DNA of 64,000 nucleotides from Bacillota bacterium (lineage in GTDB: Bacteria; Bacillota; Clostridia; Lachnospirales; Cellulosilyticaceae): positions 1 to 64,000 of the forward strand of contig JAEZJJ010000038.1 of assembly GCA_023436395.1 (NCBI GenBank). The letters are read 5' to 3'. Under the pieces are notes generated by a model that did no database searches, was not told the origin of the DNA, and saw nothing but the letters and a program-made list of their open reading frames with translations. Position numbers and translations under genes: made by a program. Each line of letters starts with the position of its first letter. Positions within the stretch are counted from its first letter, which is position 1. This document shows, piece by piece, positions 16,428-24,879 of the stretch.

Positions 16428-16697
16428 ATGAATAATTATGGAGATAAAGAACTTCTAACAGATGCATTAGATGCACAAAAAACAGAAACCAATCACTATA
16501 ATACTTTTGCCAATGAATGTCTTAATTCAAATCTTAGAGATACTTTCTTAAATATTCTTCAGGAAGAGCATGATATTCAATTTGATGTTTTTAATACTAT
16601 GCATCAATCTGGATTTTATCCAACCCCTCCTGCTGAACAATCTAAGATTGCAGATGCTAAGCAAACCCATTCTTGCGAATACAAACCTTCTGTATAA
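16428..16697 (+). CDS. CotF-family spore coat protein
   Basis: An 89-residue helical protein. KELLTDALDAQKTETNHYNT followed by FLNILQEEHDIQFDVFNTM and GFYPTPPA is the usual ending of clostridial CotF-like proteins. It is found in the coat of mature spores of this family. SD AAAGGAG, 11 bases behind the previous small coat gene; a terminator follows 35 bases after the stop. Confidence 0.8.
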   Translation: MNNYGDKELLTDALDAQKTETNHYNTFANECLNSNLRDTFLNILQEEHDIQFDVFNTMHQSGFYPTPPAEQSKIADAKQTHSCEYKPSV

Positions 16698-16731
16698 TAC
16701 CTACATTTTTAAATAAATTCTAGGAATAAAT

Positions 16732-16767
16732 AATAGGCTCTCCTTATCATAAGGTGAGCCTATTTTA
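16732..16767 (+). terminator. Terminator of the coat-protein pair
   Basis: AATAGGCTC-T-CCTTAT pairs with ATAAGG-T-GAGCCTATT around a short loop and is followed by TTATCATAA. The T-run is short, so termination may be partial. Confidence 0.7.
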
Positions 16768-16770
16768 TCA

Positions 16771-17001
16771 TAATATACGAGCTGCTTTTGTTATTGGTTC
16801 ATAGGCTCGCTTAGACCATCTTGCCGATGAATGGTCTGATATGTATATTATATTCTATACAACGAATCCATATTATCAATCATCAATCTATTTCAGAAAC
16901 TATCAGAAGAAGTTGCCCAAAAAATGCAGTATTCTCACCTGGAACCACTTGAAACTTATGTATCTGACTGGATAAAAACAAAATCTGAAAGCATTCATTA
17001 A
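16771..17001 (+). pseudogene. ANT(6)-like aminoglycoside nucleotidyltransferase, deleted remnant
   Basis: One frame reads FVIGS, a TAG, then ARLDHLADEWSDMYIIFY. This is the family's GSRAR.D..ADEWSD.DI active-site block with the first catalytic Asp kept and the second changed to Tyr. It runs directly into sequence equivalent to the C-terminus (INLFQKLSEEVAQKM, then a stop after KTKSESIH). The middle, some 200 residues, is deleted. With the AAC(3)- and APH-like genes this is the third aminoglycoside-type family in the window, though not linked to the cassette array. Confidence 0.55.
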
Positions 17002-17090
17002 AGTTAGTGACAACTCATTTTTAATCATGTCAAATCAACATATATTATCTACATAAAGTGATAAAATGTTTGATTATCTACAAAAAAGAA

Positions 17091-17124
17091 AGAGAGGAAG
17101 TCCTTGGGGATGGACTTCCTCTCT
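17091..17124 (-). terminator. Stand-alone hairpin, terminator-like on the minus strand
   Basis: A perfect 13-base stem AGAGAGGAAGTCC/GGACTTCCTCTCT with an 8-base loop is followed on the minus strand by TTCTTTTTTG. No obvious gene ends here. It may be left over from a deleted gene next to the ANT(6)-like remnant. Confidence 0.55.
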
Positions 17125-17349
17125 CGTTCCGTTCATATTTTATAAACAGGAAAATAGATATATTATGGGGAGATTTTGTAAGCAAAAGATTATCTCTCTT
17201 GCTTGATATTTATATTACATTAAGTTTTTTAACAGAATATGAACTATATATTAATATTTTTATTTATTTTGACCAATATTTACCTTGTTTTCTTGTTATT
17301 ATTGCCTAAATTTCGATTTGATTCTCAATAGAATAAATATATTAATACA

Positions 17350-17389
17350 TAAACAACGCCTTCCAAAATGTCATTCATCTTGGAAGGCG
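17350..17389 (-). terminator. Terminator of the tgt-yajC operon
   Basis: CGCCTTCCAA pairs with TTGGAAGGCG around a 13-base loop, followed on the minus strand by TTGTTTATG. It lies 20 bases past the yajC stop. Confidence 0.75.
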
Positions 17390-17408
17390 CCCTTTATTTC
17401 CTATTCAA

Positions 17409-17843
17409 CTATTTCTTTTTTACTTCACCGATTTCATTGCCGTTTTCATCAACTTCTACTTCTACTTCTACATATTCGTATTCTGTTCCATCTTCGTCTA
17501 CTAAATCGGCTTTTTTACCTATGGTTAAATCTGGTTGTGCTACACGTGCAACAGTTGATCTTACAACTGGAATACGTACACTTTTATTAAGACCAAATTC
17601 AATAATAAAAGTATCATTAATGATATCTACTACTTTACCATATAATCCAGAGTTAAGAAGTACAGTGTCACCAATTTTGATACTATTTTGCATTTCTTGC
17701 ATTTGTTTTTGTTGTTTCTTTTGAGGTCTAATTAAAATAAACCACATTACCCCAATGATTGCTCCATAGATTAATAACATAGTTAATAATCCACCGCCAG
17801 CGCCTGTTGTTGGTGCTGCTGCTGTTAATAATACTGTATTCAT
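17409..17843 (-). CDS. yajC: Preprotein translocase accessory subunit YajC
   Basis: The 144-residue protein has one N-terminal membrane helix (about residues 18-40: GGLLTMLLIYGAIIGVMWFIL) followed by IRPQKKQQKQMQEMQ, the universal YajC signature. IKIGDTVLLNSGLYGKVVDI is the cytosolic barrel. It assists the SecDF-SecYEG translocon. The C-terminus carries a strongly acidic extension (EYEYVEVEVEVDENGNEI), longer than usual. Next to tgt, as in most bacteria, with 18 bases between the genes. Confidence 0.95.
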   Translation of the reverse strand: MNTVLLTAAAPTTGAGGGLLTMLLIYGAIIGVMWFILIRPQKKQQKQMQEMQNSIKIGDTVLLNSGLYGKVVDIINDTFIIEFGLNKSVRIPVVRSTVARVAQPDLTIGKKADLVDEDGTEYEYVEVEVEVDENGNEIGEVKKK

Positions 17844-17861
17844 TTGTATTCCTCCATTATA

Positions 17862-18995
17862 TTATTTATTTTGTTGTTTATATCCTTCTAAACGCATCTT
17901 TTTATAAGCTGTAAACTCACCTTTATCAAGTGCGTCTCGAATCTCTGTCATAAGATTGTTAAAGTAATGCAAATTATGGATTACACATAAACGCATCCCT
18001 AACATCTCTTTTGCTTTAAGTAAGTGCCTAATATAGGCTCTGCTGTACTTTTGACAAGTTGGACACTTACAGTCTGAGGCAATCGGCCCCATATCTTTTT
18101 CATGTTTTTGATTAAATAAATTAAGTTTTCCTTCATTGGTATAAACATGTCCATGACGACCATTTCTGGCTGGTAGTACACAGTCAAAGAAATCAATTCC
18201 TCTATCAACTGCTTCTAGGATATTTTCTGGTGTCCCTACTCCCATGAGATAGGTTGGTTTATTCTGTGGTAAATAAGGCACAACTGCTTCTAACACATTA
18301 TACATGTCTTCATGAGATTCACCTACTGCTAATCCTCCTACTGCATAACCAGGTAAGTCAAACTCTCTAATCACTTTTGCATGTTCAATACGTACATCTG
18401 GTAAAATACCACCCTGGTTAATTCCAAATAACATTTGCTTCTTATTCACTGTGTCTTCTAAACTATTTAAACGATTCATCTCATCCATACAACGTTTAAG
18501 CCATCTAGTGGTACGCTCTACAGAAGGCATAATATAAGCCCTATCTGCAAGAGCAGGTGGACATTCATCAAATGCCATAGCAATTGTAGAGCCAAGATTG
18601 GATTGAATTTGCATACTTTCTTCTGGTCCCATAAAAATCTTACGACCATCTATATGTGATGAGAAGTATACCCCTTCTTCTTTAATTTTACGCATTGCAG
18701 CAAGTGAAAATACTTGAAAACCGCCTGAATCTGTTAAAATGGGTTTATTACATACCATAAACTTATGAAGTCCGCCTAATTCTTTAATCAGCTTGTCTCC
18801 TGGTCTAAGGTGTAAGTGGTACGTATTAGATAATACGACCTGTGTATCTATTGTGTCTAGGTCTTCCGTAGATAAGGCCCCTTTAATAGCTGCTACTGTG
18901 GCAACGTTCATAAATACAGGTGTTTCAATCACACCATGTGGTGTATGAAATCTTCCTCTTTTTGCACGACCTTCTACTTTTAGTAATTCATACAT
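17862..18995 (-). CDS. tgt: tRNA-guanine (queuine) transglycosylase
   Basis: The 377-residue enzyme exchanges guanine-34 of GUN-anticodon tRNAs for preQ1. The active-site base exchange region is LTDSGGFQVFSLA; the nucleophile Asp lies in GIDFFDCVLPARNGRHG, and NQGGILPD is also present. The zinc site is CKCPTCQKYSRAYIRHL. Length is normal. It is the first gene of an operon with yajC. QueA, which acts on the product, is at 26964-27986 in this window but in a separate unit. Confidence 0.97.
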   Translation of the reverse strand: MYELLKVEGRAKRGRFHTPHGVIETPVFMNVATVAAIKGALSTEDLDTIDTQVVLSNTYHLHLRPGDKLIKELGGLHKFMVCNKPILTDSGGFQVFSLAAMRKIKEEGVYFSSHIDGRKIFMGPEESMQIQSNLGSTIAMAFDECPPALADRAYIMPSVERTTRWLKRCMDEMNRLNSLEDTVNKKQMLFGINQGGILPDVRIEHAKVIREFDLPGYAVGGLAVGESHEDMYNVLEAVVPYLPQNKPTYLMGVGTPENILEAVDRGIDFFDCVLPARNGRHGHVYTNEGKLNLFNQKHEKDMGPIASDCKCPTCQKYSRAYIRHLLKAKEMLGMRLCVIHNLHYFNNLMTEIRDALDKGEFTAYKKMRLEGYKQQNK

Positions 18996-19174
18996 TCGGT
19001 GTCTCCTATCTTTCCTTACTCTTTAATCAGTTTACAGGAAAATATACTTCTTTTCAATAAGTGCCTTCTTTATTTTTAGCATTTTTCCCTATTATTAAAC
19101 AAATATTATTGAAGAATAATAAAGGGTCTGATAAAATGATTTATATTTCAAAATTTTATAAAGGGGGCATCTTC

Positions 19175-20278
19175 ATGTCAGGTTCAATTTTCGGTAAAAT
19201 GTTTTGCATTTCCACCTTTGGGGAATCCCACGGGAAAGCCTTAGGTGTTGTAGTAGATGGCTGCCCTTCTAATATACCCATTACATTAGAAGATATTATG
19301 AAGAATATGAATAGGCGTAAGCCAGGTAATCCTAAGGTTGGCACAGCTCGCAAGGAAGATGATGAGGTTGAAATTCTATCTGGTGTATTTGAAGGCAAAA
19401 CCACAGGTACACCTATTGCTATGCTTATTCGTAACACCAATCAACACTCACATGATTATAGTCAAATCAAGGATATTTATCGTCCTTCTCATGCAGACTA
19501 TACCTTTGATCAAAAATATGGTATTCGTGACTACAGAGGTGGGGGGCGTTCTTCTGGTCGTGAAACTTCGGCAAGGGTAGCTGCTGGTGCTATCGCAAAA
19601 AAGGTTTTGGAGGAGTTAGGCATTACAGTAACAGCTTATACTCGTTCCCTAGGTCCTATTACAGTCACACCTGAAGCTTTTCGCCTAGAAGAATGCCGCT
19701 TAAATCCTGTGAATATGCCAAGTAACCAAATTGCTGAAGATGCTCTTCAATATATTGCTAAAGCTAAAGCCAATTGTGATTCTGTAGGGGGCGTTGTTGA
19801 ATGTCTCATTACAGGTTTAAAGCCTGGTATTGGTGAAACAGTCTTCGATAAATTAGATGCAAGACTTGCCTATGCTATTATGGGAATTGGGGCAGTGAAA
19901 GCTTTTGAGATTGGTAGTGGTATTGAGGCAGCTTCTATGCTAGGCTCTGATTACAATGATGCTTTTTACTCAGAAAATGGTGTAGTACATAAGCACACCA
20001 ATCACTCTGGGGGTATACTAGGAGGTATGTCTGATGGAAGTGATATTGTCTTTAAAGCCCATTTTAAACCAACACCTTCTATTGCTAAGGCTCAACAGAC
20101 TATTAATACCAGCCTTGAAAATACCCAAATTGAAATTCATGGCAGACATGATCCTGTAGTTGTTCCTAGGGCTGTGGTTGTTGTGGAATCTATGGCTGCT
20201 CTTACCTTAGTTGATTTGATTCTTTGCGACCTTGGTGCTAATATGACAAATATTAAAGCCCTTTATTCAAGAAAATAA
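19175..20278 (+). CDS. aroC: Chorismate synthase
   Basis: I start the gene at ATG 19175 (MSGSIFGKMFCISTFGESHG), behind AAAGGGGGC; upstream in-frame codons do not look like this family. The 367-residue FMN-dependent enzyme makes chorismate from EPSP, the last shared step of aromatic amino acid synthesis. Signatures are GESHGKALGVVVDGCPSNIPI, RPSHADYTFDQKYGIRDYRGGGRSSGRETSARVAAGA and GGMSDGSDIVFKAHFKPTPSI. All FMN- and phosphate-binding arginines are in place. It is monocistronic with its own terminator. Confidence 0.96.
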   Translation: MSGSIFGKMFCISTFGESHGKALGVVVDGCPSNIPITLEDIMKNMNRRKPGNPKVGTARKEDDEVEILSGVFEGKTTGTPIAMLIRNTNQHSHDYSQIKDIYRPSHADYTFDQKYGIRDYRGGGRSSGRETSARVAAGAIAKKVLEELGITVTAYTRSLGPITVTPEAFRLEECRLNPVNMPSNQIAEDALQYIAKAKANCDSVGGVVECLITGLKPGIGETVFDKLDARLAYAIMGIGAVKAFEIGSGIEAASMLGSDYNDAFYSENGVVHKHTNHSGGILGGMSDGSDIVFKAHFKPTPSIAKAQQTINTSLENTQIEIHGRHDPVVVPRAVVVVESMAALTLVDLILCDLGANMTNIKALYSRK

Positions 20279-20297
20279 AAATGCCATTCTTACCAAG

Positions 20298-20347
20298 CAA
20301 CAATAAAAGGATTAACAGCAAAGTTGTTAATCCTTTTATTGTTGTTT
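20298..20347. terminator. Bidirectional terminator after aroC
   Basis: CAACAATAAAAGGATTAACA and its complement form a long stem with a 6-base loop, with T-rich sequence on the plus side. It also serves the convergent CPBP gene. Confidence 0.85.
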
Positions 20348-20398
20348 GATCTTCTATCCTCTTATTTCAACCTAGGGCTATTTCTTTCCAGAACCTTT

Positions 20399-21304
20399 CT
20401 AGCAAATACTTTCATCCTCAAATTGGTCTGTACTGATAAATAAATTAAAAACAATAGCCGCTAACATAATAAGTGTTGTTGCCAAACTTGCTTCTATCCC
20501 AAAATCGCCTCCAGTTAAGAGTGCATTCTTACTCATCATCTTACCACGCCATACTTCCCCTGCCACTCCCATCTGATTACCACTCACATTCAGTCCCAAT
20601 ATATTTCCTTGAACTAAATTCCAGGCAGTATGCCAGCCACATGCCCTCCATAGATTACCTGTTCTTAAAACATATACTCCTAAAAAAATACTCATTAAGC
20701 CGATATTAACTATCGCTATCCAATTACTTCCTATATTTAAACTATGTAATAAACTATAACATATGGAAGAAACCATAATGCCTACTGCACATCCCCTTCT
20801 CACCCCTAGCCTTGAAAGTAAATAACCTCTTATAAGCATTTCTTCTGAACTACTCAGTACAATCCAAGCTAGCACTATAAGCCCAAAAGATAAATATTGA
20901 CTCCTGTCAATCCCTCTCCATTCAAAGCTCATGCCCCCTCCCAGTGCTATAATCATTATGGTAATGCCTACCATTACCATTCCCATTAATGCACCTTTAA
21001 AGTAATTTTTGATAGTACCTTTTCCAGATAGAAGTCCTATGCTTGCCAAGCTTCTTTTTTCAATGACTTTGATAGATAAATAAATCCATCCAATAAGTAC
21101 AATTGCATTTAATAATAAATTACCTCCTAATATTAAAGGTAAATATCTATAAATTCTAGGTTGACTTCCCATGAGCTGCATAATTAAGCTGTTCCCTATT
21201 ATTTGTGCAATAAACAGTCCCAGAACAACCCCTATTACATTCAGGAAATCCCATAATACTCCTTTTTCTTTTTCTCCTTTGAGCTCCGCTAACCATTCCT
21301 CCAT
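20399..21304 (-). CDS. CPBP-family intramembrane metalloprotease
   Basis: A 301-residue protein with about 8 membrane helices. The CAAX-protease/bacteriocin-processing (Abi, CPBP) motifs are visible: SSSEEMLIRGYLLSRLG gives the EExxxR glutamates, SICYSLLHSLNIG the first histidine, and GWHTAWNLVQG the final H..N site. Such enzymes cleave membrane substrates or act in bacteriocin immunity. No bacteriocin gene is near, so the substrate is unknown. It is followed by the aroC bidirectional terminator. Confidence 0.85.
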   Translation of the reverse strand: MEEWLAELKGEKEKGVLWDFLNVIGVVLGLFIAQIIGNSLIMQLMGSQPRIYRYLPLILGGNLLLNAIVLIGWIYLSIKVIEKRSLASIGLLSGKGTIKNYFKGALMGMVMVGITIMIIALGGGMSFEWRGIDRSQYLSFGLIVLAWIVLSSSEEMLIRGYLLSRLGVRRGCAVGIMVSSICYSLLHSLNIGSNWIAIVNIGLMSIFLGVYVLRTGNLWRACGWHTAWNLVQGNILGLNVSGNQMGVAGEVWRGKMMSKNALLTGGDFGIEASLATTLIMLAAIVFNLFISTDQFEDESIC

Positions 21305-21429
21305 TATGCCACACCTTCTTCCCTAATATCTCTTGTGTTAATTATAGTAATTTTTTCCCACTCCCATCCAAACTTTAGAAATAATTAATAATAATAAAGA
21401 GAAGAGCAATTTCTGCCCTTCTCTTCCTA

Positions 21430-22038
21430 CTATTTAAATTTTATAAGGATAAATTTTTGGTTATCTTCTACAATTTTAATACGAAAGGCTTTTCTAATGC
21501 CTTCCATGCTTCTTACTTGATTAATATATCTCACATTTTGTGTATCTACAATACGCTCAATCATAGGTAAGATATCTTTCTTTTCCCCTTGCGTTAATTT
21601 ATTTTTAAAACAATACGTATTAACAGTCTTAAGAGTATCTAAAATTTGTTGTTCTCGAATCTTTGTAAGGTCTGCTAGTACCCAGGTATATTCCTTTGTT
21701 TTTTTGGCTGTCTCATAAGTTTGTTTAAAGAACTTTAAGAAGGCATTTTCTCTACCTAACTGCACCCCTGAGTACTTACCTAACTTTGTCTTTAATTCAT
21801 TTTTAAGAAAAACAATGGTATTAGGTTTTACTTGCTTTGACATGTCATTAATAGCTTTTTCAATCAATGTATAGCTTTCTTTAAGTAAGGCTTCTTCTAA
21901 GCCCACTTTACTTAATTTCTTAAGCTTATCGATATATTCTAAAATACTCTTCTTTGTAGTAAGTGCTTGTCCATGTACTGCTTCTAAGAGCTGTTCAGGA
22001 TTCAATTCATTTAAATTTAAAGCTGTAAGATTCTCCAC
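21430..22038 (-). CDS. Conserved helical protein of unknown function
   Basis: A 202-residue soluble protein rich in Lys, Leu and Glu, predicted almost wholly alpha-helical. No domain was recognised. It lies 21 bases behind the FliB-like gene on the same strand and is the last of a likely operon of four (YaiI, small protein, FliB-like, this). The operon context suggests a shared task, but nothing in the sequence names it. A hairpin-poor stretch follows. Confidence 0.6.
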   Translation of the reverse strand: MENLTALNLNELNPEQLLEAVHGQALTTKKSILEYIDKLKKLSKVGLEEALLKESYTLIEKAINDMSKQVKPNTIVFLKNELKTKLGKYSGVQLGRENAFLKFFKQTYETAKKTKEYTWVLADLTKIREQQILDTLKTVNTYCFKNKLTQGEKKDILPMIERIVDTQNVRYINQVRSMEGIRKAFRIKIVEDNQKFILIKFK

Positions 22039-22059
22039 TTTTTTGTCCTTTCTATCCCT

Positions 22060-23211
22060 TTATTTTTTCATGACGGATAAGAGCTGCTTTCTATATAATT
22101 CATTATGGTCAAAAACCCTTGTCATAAGTTGTAAAAACTGAACTATCTTTTCTTCTGTGAGTACACCTTTATGATAGTGTATAAGACCTACAAGGTGTAA
22201 TTCTATCATTGCCTTATAGACTTTTAAATAATCTAAGCTTTGCAGTAAACTTTCTCCATCTAAAGGTGCTTCTCGCTCATAAATATAGTTTACAAAATAA
22301 TTCTCTAGAATATAGCTATACTCTTTCAAAAATGTTTCTTTGTATAACACATATCCTTTTGCGAAATGTACATTAAAAGCTACATTGCTCTCTAGCCCCT
22401 TTAGCACTTCTTCATAAAGTGCTTCATAATAAGTAGAAGGCCACTTTTTTGTGCTTCTCATATGCTTTAAGATTTCTAAAAGGCGTTCATGCTGACGCCA
22501 TTTACCTTGTTCTACTTTACCTTTTATTGGCCTTAAATCCGCCTTTTTCATCTTCTCTTGAATGAAACTAGGTATTTTTTTCAGTGAACTTGTCTTAATT
22601 AAATAGTCAAGTTCCTTCATCGTATTCTCTAACCTTAGGAAACGTTGCTCAAAATCCTCTTGTCTATTTTGAAGGATACCCAAAAGTAATCCACGTATTT
22701 CCAAAAGGTAATCTCCATAATGCTTCGGCTTTTGTGGATTAGGACTAAGACTGGCACTAATAGCGATTTGCTTACTGGAGCGTTCTTCTTCCTTAAAGCT
22801 AATACCTTTGGGATCTAGTAAAACCTTTCTTGCGGCTTCTGGGCAAGATAAAGTAAGAGAACATTCTAAAATGCCATTCACCTGATTAAAGGTACGTGGA
22901 TAGAGCTGGCAACTTTCACTTAAATAATGTTCTCCTAACTGGGTATAGAGTTCACAAAGACCATCTCCTGCTAAAAAGGCACAACGATTATTTTTAAGTT
23001 TAATCTTTGCCACATTGTCTATACTAACTGTCCCTTTTCTAGCTACTAATTCTTTTTCTAAACGCCTTTTCATGACAGGGTCTTTGACTTTTTTATATTT
23101 TTTATAGGTTGCTTCATCAACAGGGAGATACCAACCGGCACAGCAGGTATCCTCACAAGCCCCACCAATACATGTAAACTGGTCAAAATAACTAGGTACC
23201 CTATATTTCAT
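22060..23211 (-). CDS. FliB-like flagellin lysine-N-methylase family protein
   Basis: A 383-residue member of the FliB family. The cysteine-rich N-terminus CIGGACEDTCCAGWYLPVD is followed by CAFLAGDGLCELYTQLG and SESCQLYPRTF. These cysteines probably bind a metal or Fe-S cluster. In Salmonella FliB methylates lysines of flagellin. Clostridial homologues are common also without flagella, and no flagellar gene is visible here, so another substrate is possible. Length is normal. Confidence 0.8.
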   Translation of the reverse strand: MKYRVPSYFDQFTCIGGACEDTCCAGWYLPVDEATYKKYKKVKDPVMKRRLEKELVARKGTVSIDNVAKIKLKNNRCAFLAGDGLCELYTQLGEHYLSESCQLYPRTFNQVNGILECSLTLSCPEAARKVLLDPKGISFKEEERSSKQIAISASLSPNPQKPKHYGDYLLEIRGLLLGILQNRQEDFEQRFLRLENTMKELDYLIKTSSLKKIPSFIQEKMKKADLRPIKGKVEQGKWRQHERLLEILKHMRSTKKWPSTYYEALYEEVLKGLESNVAFNVHFAKGYVLYKETFLKEYSYILENYFVNYIYEREAPLDGESLLQSLDYLKVYKAMIELHLVGLIHYHKGVLTEEKIVQFLQLMTRVFDHNELYRKQLLSVMKK

Positions 23212-23228
23212 GATTCCTCTCCTTCATG

Positions 23229-23438
23229 CTATAATGAACGATACGCTTCCTTAATCGCTTCTAATTCTCTCCTATCAAACTTCTTTGCCAAATAACTACT
23301 TTGGTCTACACGTCTTAAAGATTTAGCAATTTGTTCCTCAAAAAGTTCAATTTCTCTTGTTTCATCCGTTGGTACTTTACTTAATCTTCTTCTAATACTT
23401 AAAATTTCTTTGATAATGGTTTCTTTTGGACTACTCAT
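23229..23438 (-). CDS. Small conserved hypothetical protein
   Basis: 69 residues, very rich in Glu, Arg, Lys and Ile, predicted as two helices (KETIIKEILSIRRRLSK and FEEQIAKSLRRVDQSS). No known domain. It lies between the YaiI gene and the FliB-like gene with 17 bases to the latter. The coding probability looks good (SD-like AGATCAAGATGAG). Confidence 0.55.
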   Translation of the reverse strand: MSSPKETIIKEILSIRRRLSKVPTDETREIELFEEQIAKSLRRVDQSSYLAKKFDRRELEAIKEAYRSL

Positions 23439-23478
23439 CTTGATCTCTCATTCTTTCATTTTATATTAATTGGGTGCA

Positions 23479-23925
23479 TTAATGAACACTGGGATCGGCT
23501 TCAAGGAGTTTTATCAGACTTATTTTGAAAGCCTCATTTTGTTTAGAATCTCTTTTCTTTGGGCCTTTGGTCCGTCCCCCTTGTCTTCTGACTTCCTTTG
23601 CCACATGTCTACTAAAAAGTAAGCTAGACATATTAGCATCTGAGAAAATAAGACCATTTTGATTCATTGCTTGGGCTTTTTTAGCCAATACCATAGCGGC
23701 TAGCCCATAATCTTGGGTAATCACTAAATCTCCGCTCTTGGCTTCATTCACCAATATAAAGTCTACAGCATCACTCCCTTTAGTCACAACTCTTGTAGTA
23801 GCTCCTGCCCTTTCAATATGGTGTGAGGTATCACAAAAAATGATGACTTCTATTCCATAGTGCTTTGCAATTTCCAGCGTTAAATCAATAACAGGGCATC
23901 CATCCCCATCTATTAATATTTTCAT
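23479..23925 (-). CDS. YaiI/YqxD family protein (DUF188)
   Basis: The 148-residue protein begins MKILIDGDGCPVIDLTLEIA and contains VITQDYGLAAMVLAKKAQA and RHVAKEVRRQGGRTKGPKKR, the signature blocks of the YaiI family. The fold is PIN-like with conserved aspartates (D7, D9 in DGDGCP; D in TQDYG), suggesting a nuclease, but no activity is established. It heads a leftward operon. Confidence 0.92.
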   Translation of the reverse strand: MKILIDGDGCPVIDLTLEIAKHYGIEVIIFCDTSHHIERAGATTRVVTKGSDAVDFILVNEAKSGDLVITQDYGLAAMVLAKKAQAMNQNGLIFSDANMSSLLFSRHVAKEVRRQGGRTKGPKKRDSKQNEAFKISLIKLLEADPSVH

Positions 23926-24066
23926 GGTGCACCACCCTTTACTTTTTCATTCTACTTATTGTAGCATTACCTTTAGGGTCTTAGCAAATACAAATGACCT
24001 TTATTCCTTTTTATGATACAATACATTTTGTAAACAAGAAAAGACATCTAAAAGGTGGTGAATGCA

Positions 24067-24879
24067 TTGAAACTTAAAACTTTTCTTATTGTATTTTTCC
24101 TCACATTTATAAGTGTTTATACTTTGGTAGGCTTATCGCTTCGTAACCACCCTCGCTATGTGCCACAGGTGGAAAAAGAAGACCTTTTGCCAGTGCTTCA
24201 TAAAAGCACCTTCACCGAAGCTGATTATACATTACTCTTTGAACAAACAGGTTTAACAGCACCTCTTATTGAAGAAATGCGTACTTTACCTGACTTCAAG
24301 GATAAAATCCTTTTATTCCAAGAAAATTATTTAAGGGAGGTTCCTGTCCTAAGTGAATATTTACCTCCTATTACCACTTCTGAAACTTTAGACCGCACCA
24401 CCCCAGGCTTTGAGCTCGGCCCTTATCATAATGGCTATGTGCTTCTGACTAAATCTACATATACAGCGAATTGGCGTCATGGACATGCTGGGATTGTCAT
24501 TGATGAAGTCAGAGGAATTACCTTAGAAGCACTTAATCCTGGTACTTATAGTATGGAACAACCTATTTCTAAATGGGAGTATTATCCCACTGTTAAGATG
24601 TATCGGCTTAAAGATGTTCCTCAAAGTACATTAGATGAGATTGCCACTTATGCTGCTACTCATTTAAAAGGACTCCCCTATAATATTCTTGCTGATAAAA
24701 ATCAGGGCAGTCAGCCTTATGAGACCCATTGCTCTCTCTTAGTATGGCAGGCCTTTGCTCCTTTTGGTTATGACCTAGATGCTACTGGGGGACTCTTTGT
24801 GTCTCCTAAAAATATGGCCATGAGCCCCTTACTTGAATTACTTCAAAACTATGGTTTTAATCCTCATGAGGTATGGTAA
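24067..24879 (+). CDS. Permuted papain-like (YiiX/YebB-type) peptidase, exported
   Basis: Start choice: AAAGGTGGTG is an SD and best serves TTG 24067, which gives KLKTFLIVFFLTFISVYTLVGL, an N-terminal membrane anchor. A GTG at 24055 would overlap the SD. The ~200-residue extracytoplasmic part has GLNxNG-type catalytic blocks: NWRHGHAGIVID (His) and YETHCSLLVWQAF (Cys preceded by His), with the His-before-Cys order of permuted NlpC/P60 enzymes. It may cut cell-wall peptides or amide bonds. The following gene starts on the last base of this stop, so the pair is translationally coupled. Confidence 0.75.
   Translation: MKLKTFLIVFFLTFISVYTLVGLSLRNHPRYVPQVEKEDLLPVLHKSTFTEADYTLLFEQTGLTAPLIEEMRTLPDFKDKILLFQENYLREVPVLSEYLPPITTSETLDRTTPGFELGPYHNGYVLLTKSTYTANWRHGHAGIVIDEVRGITLEALNPGTYSMEQPISKWEYYPTVKMYRLKDVPQSTLDEIATYAATHLKGLPYNILADKNQGSQPYETHCSLLVWQAFAPFGYDLDATGGLFVSPKNMAMSPLLELLQNYGFNPHEVW

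Noticed and set aside
17285..17724. Plus-strand reading frames across yajC
   Set aside because: They are antisense to yajC, with Leu/His- and Ser/Thr-rich compositions that result from its acidic and aliphatic codons.
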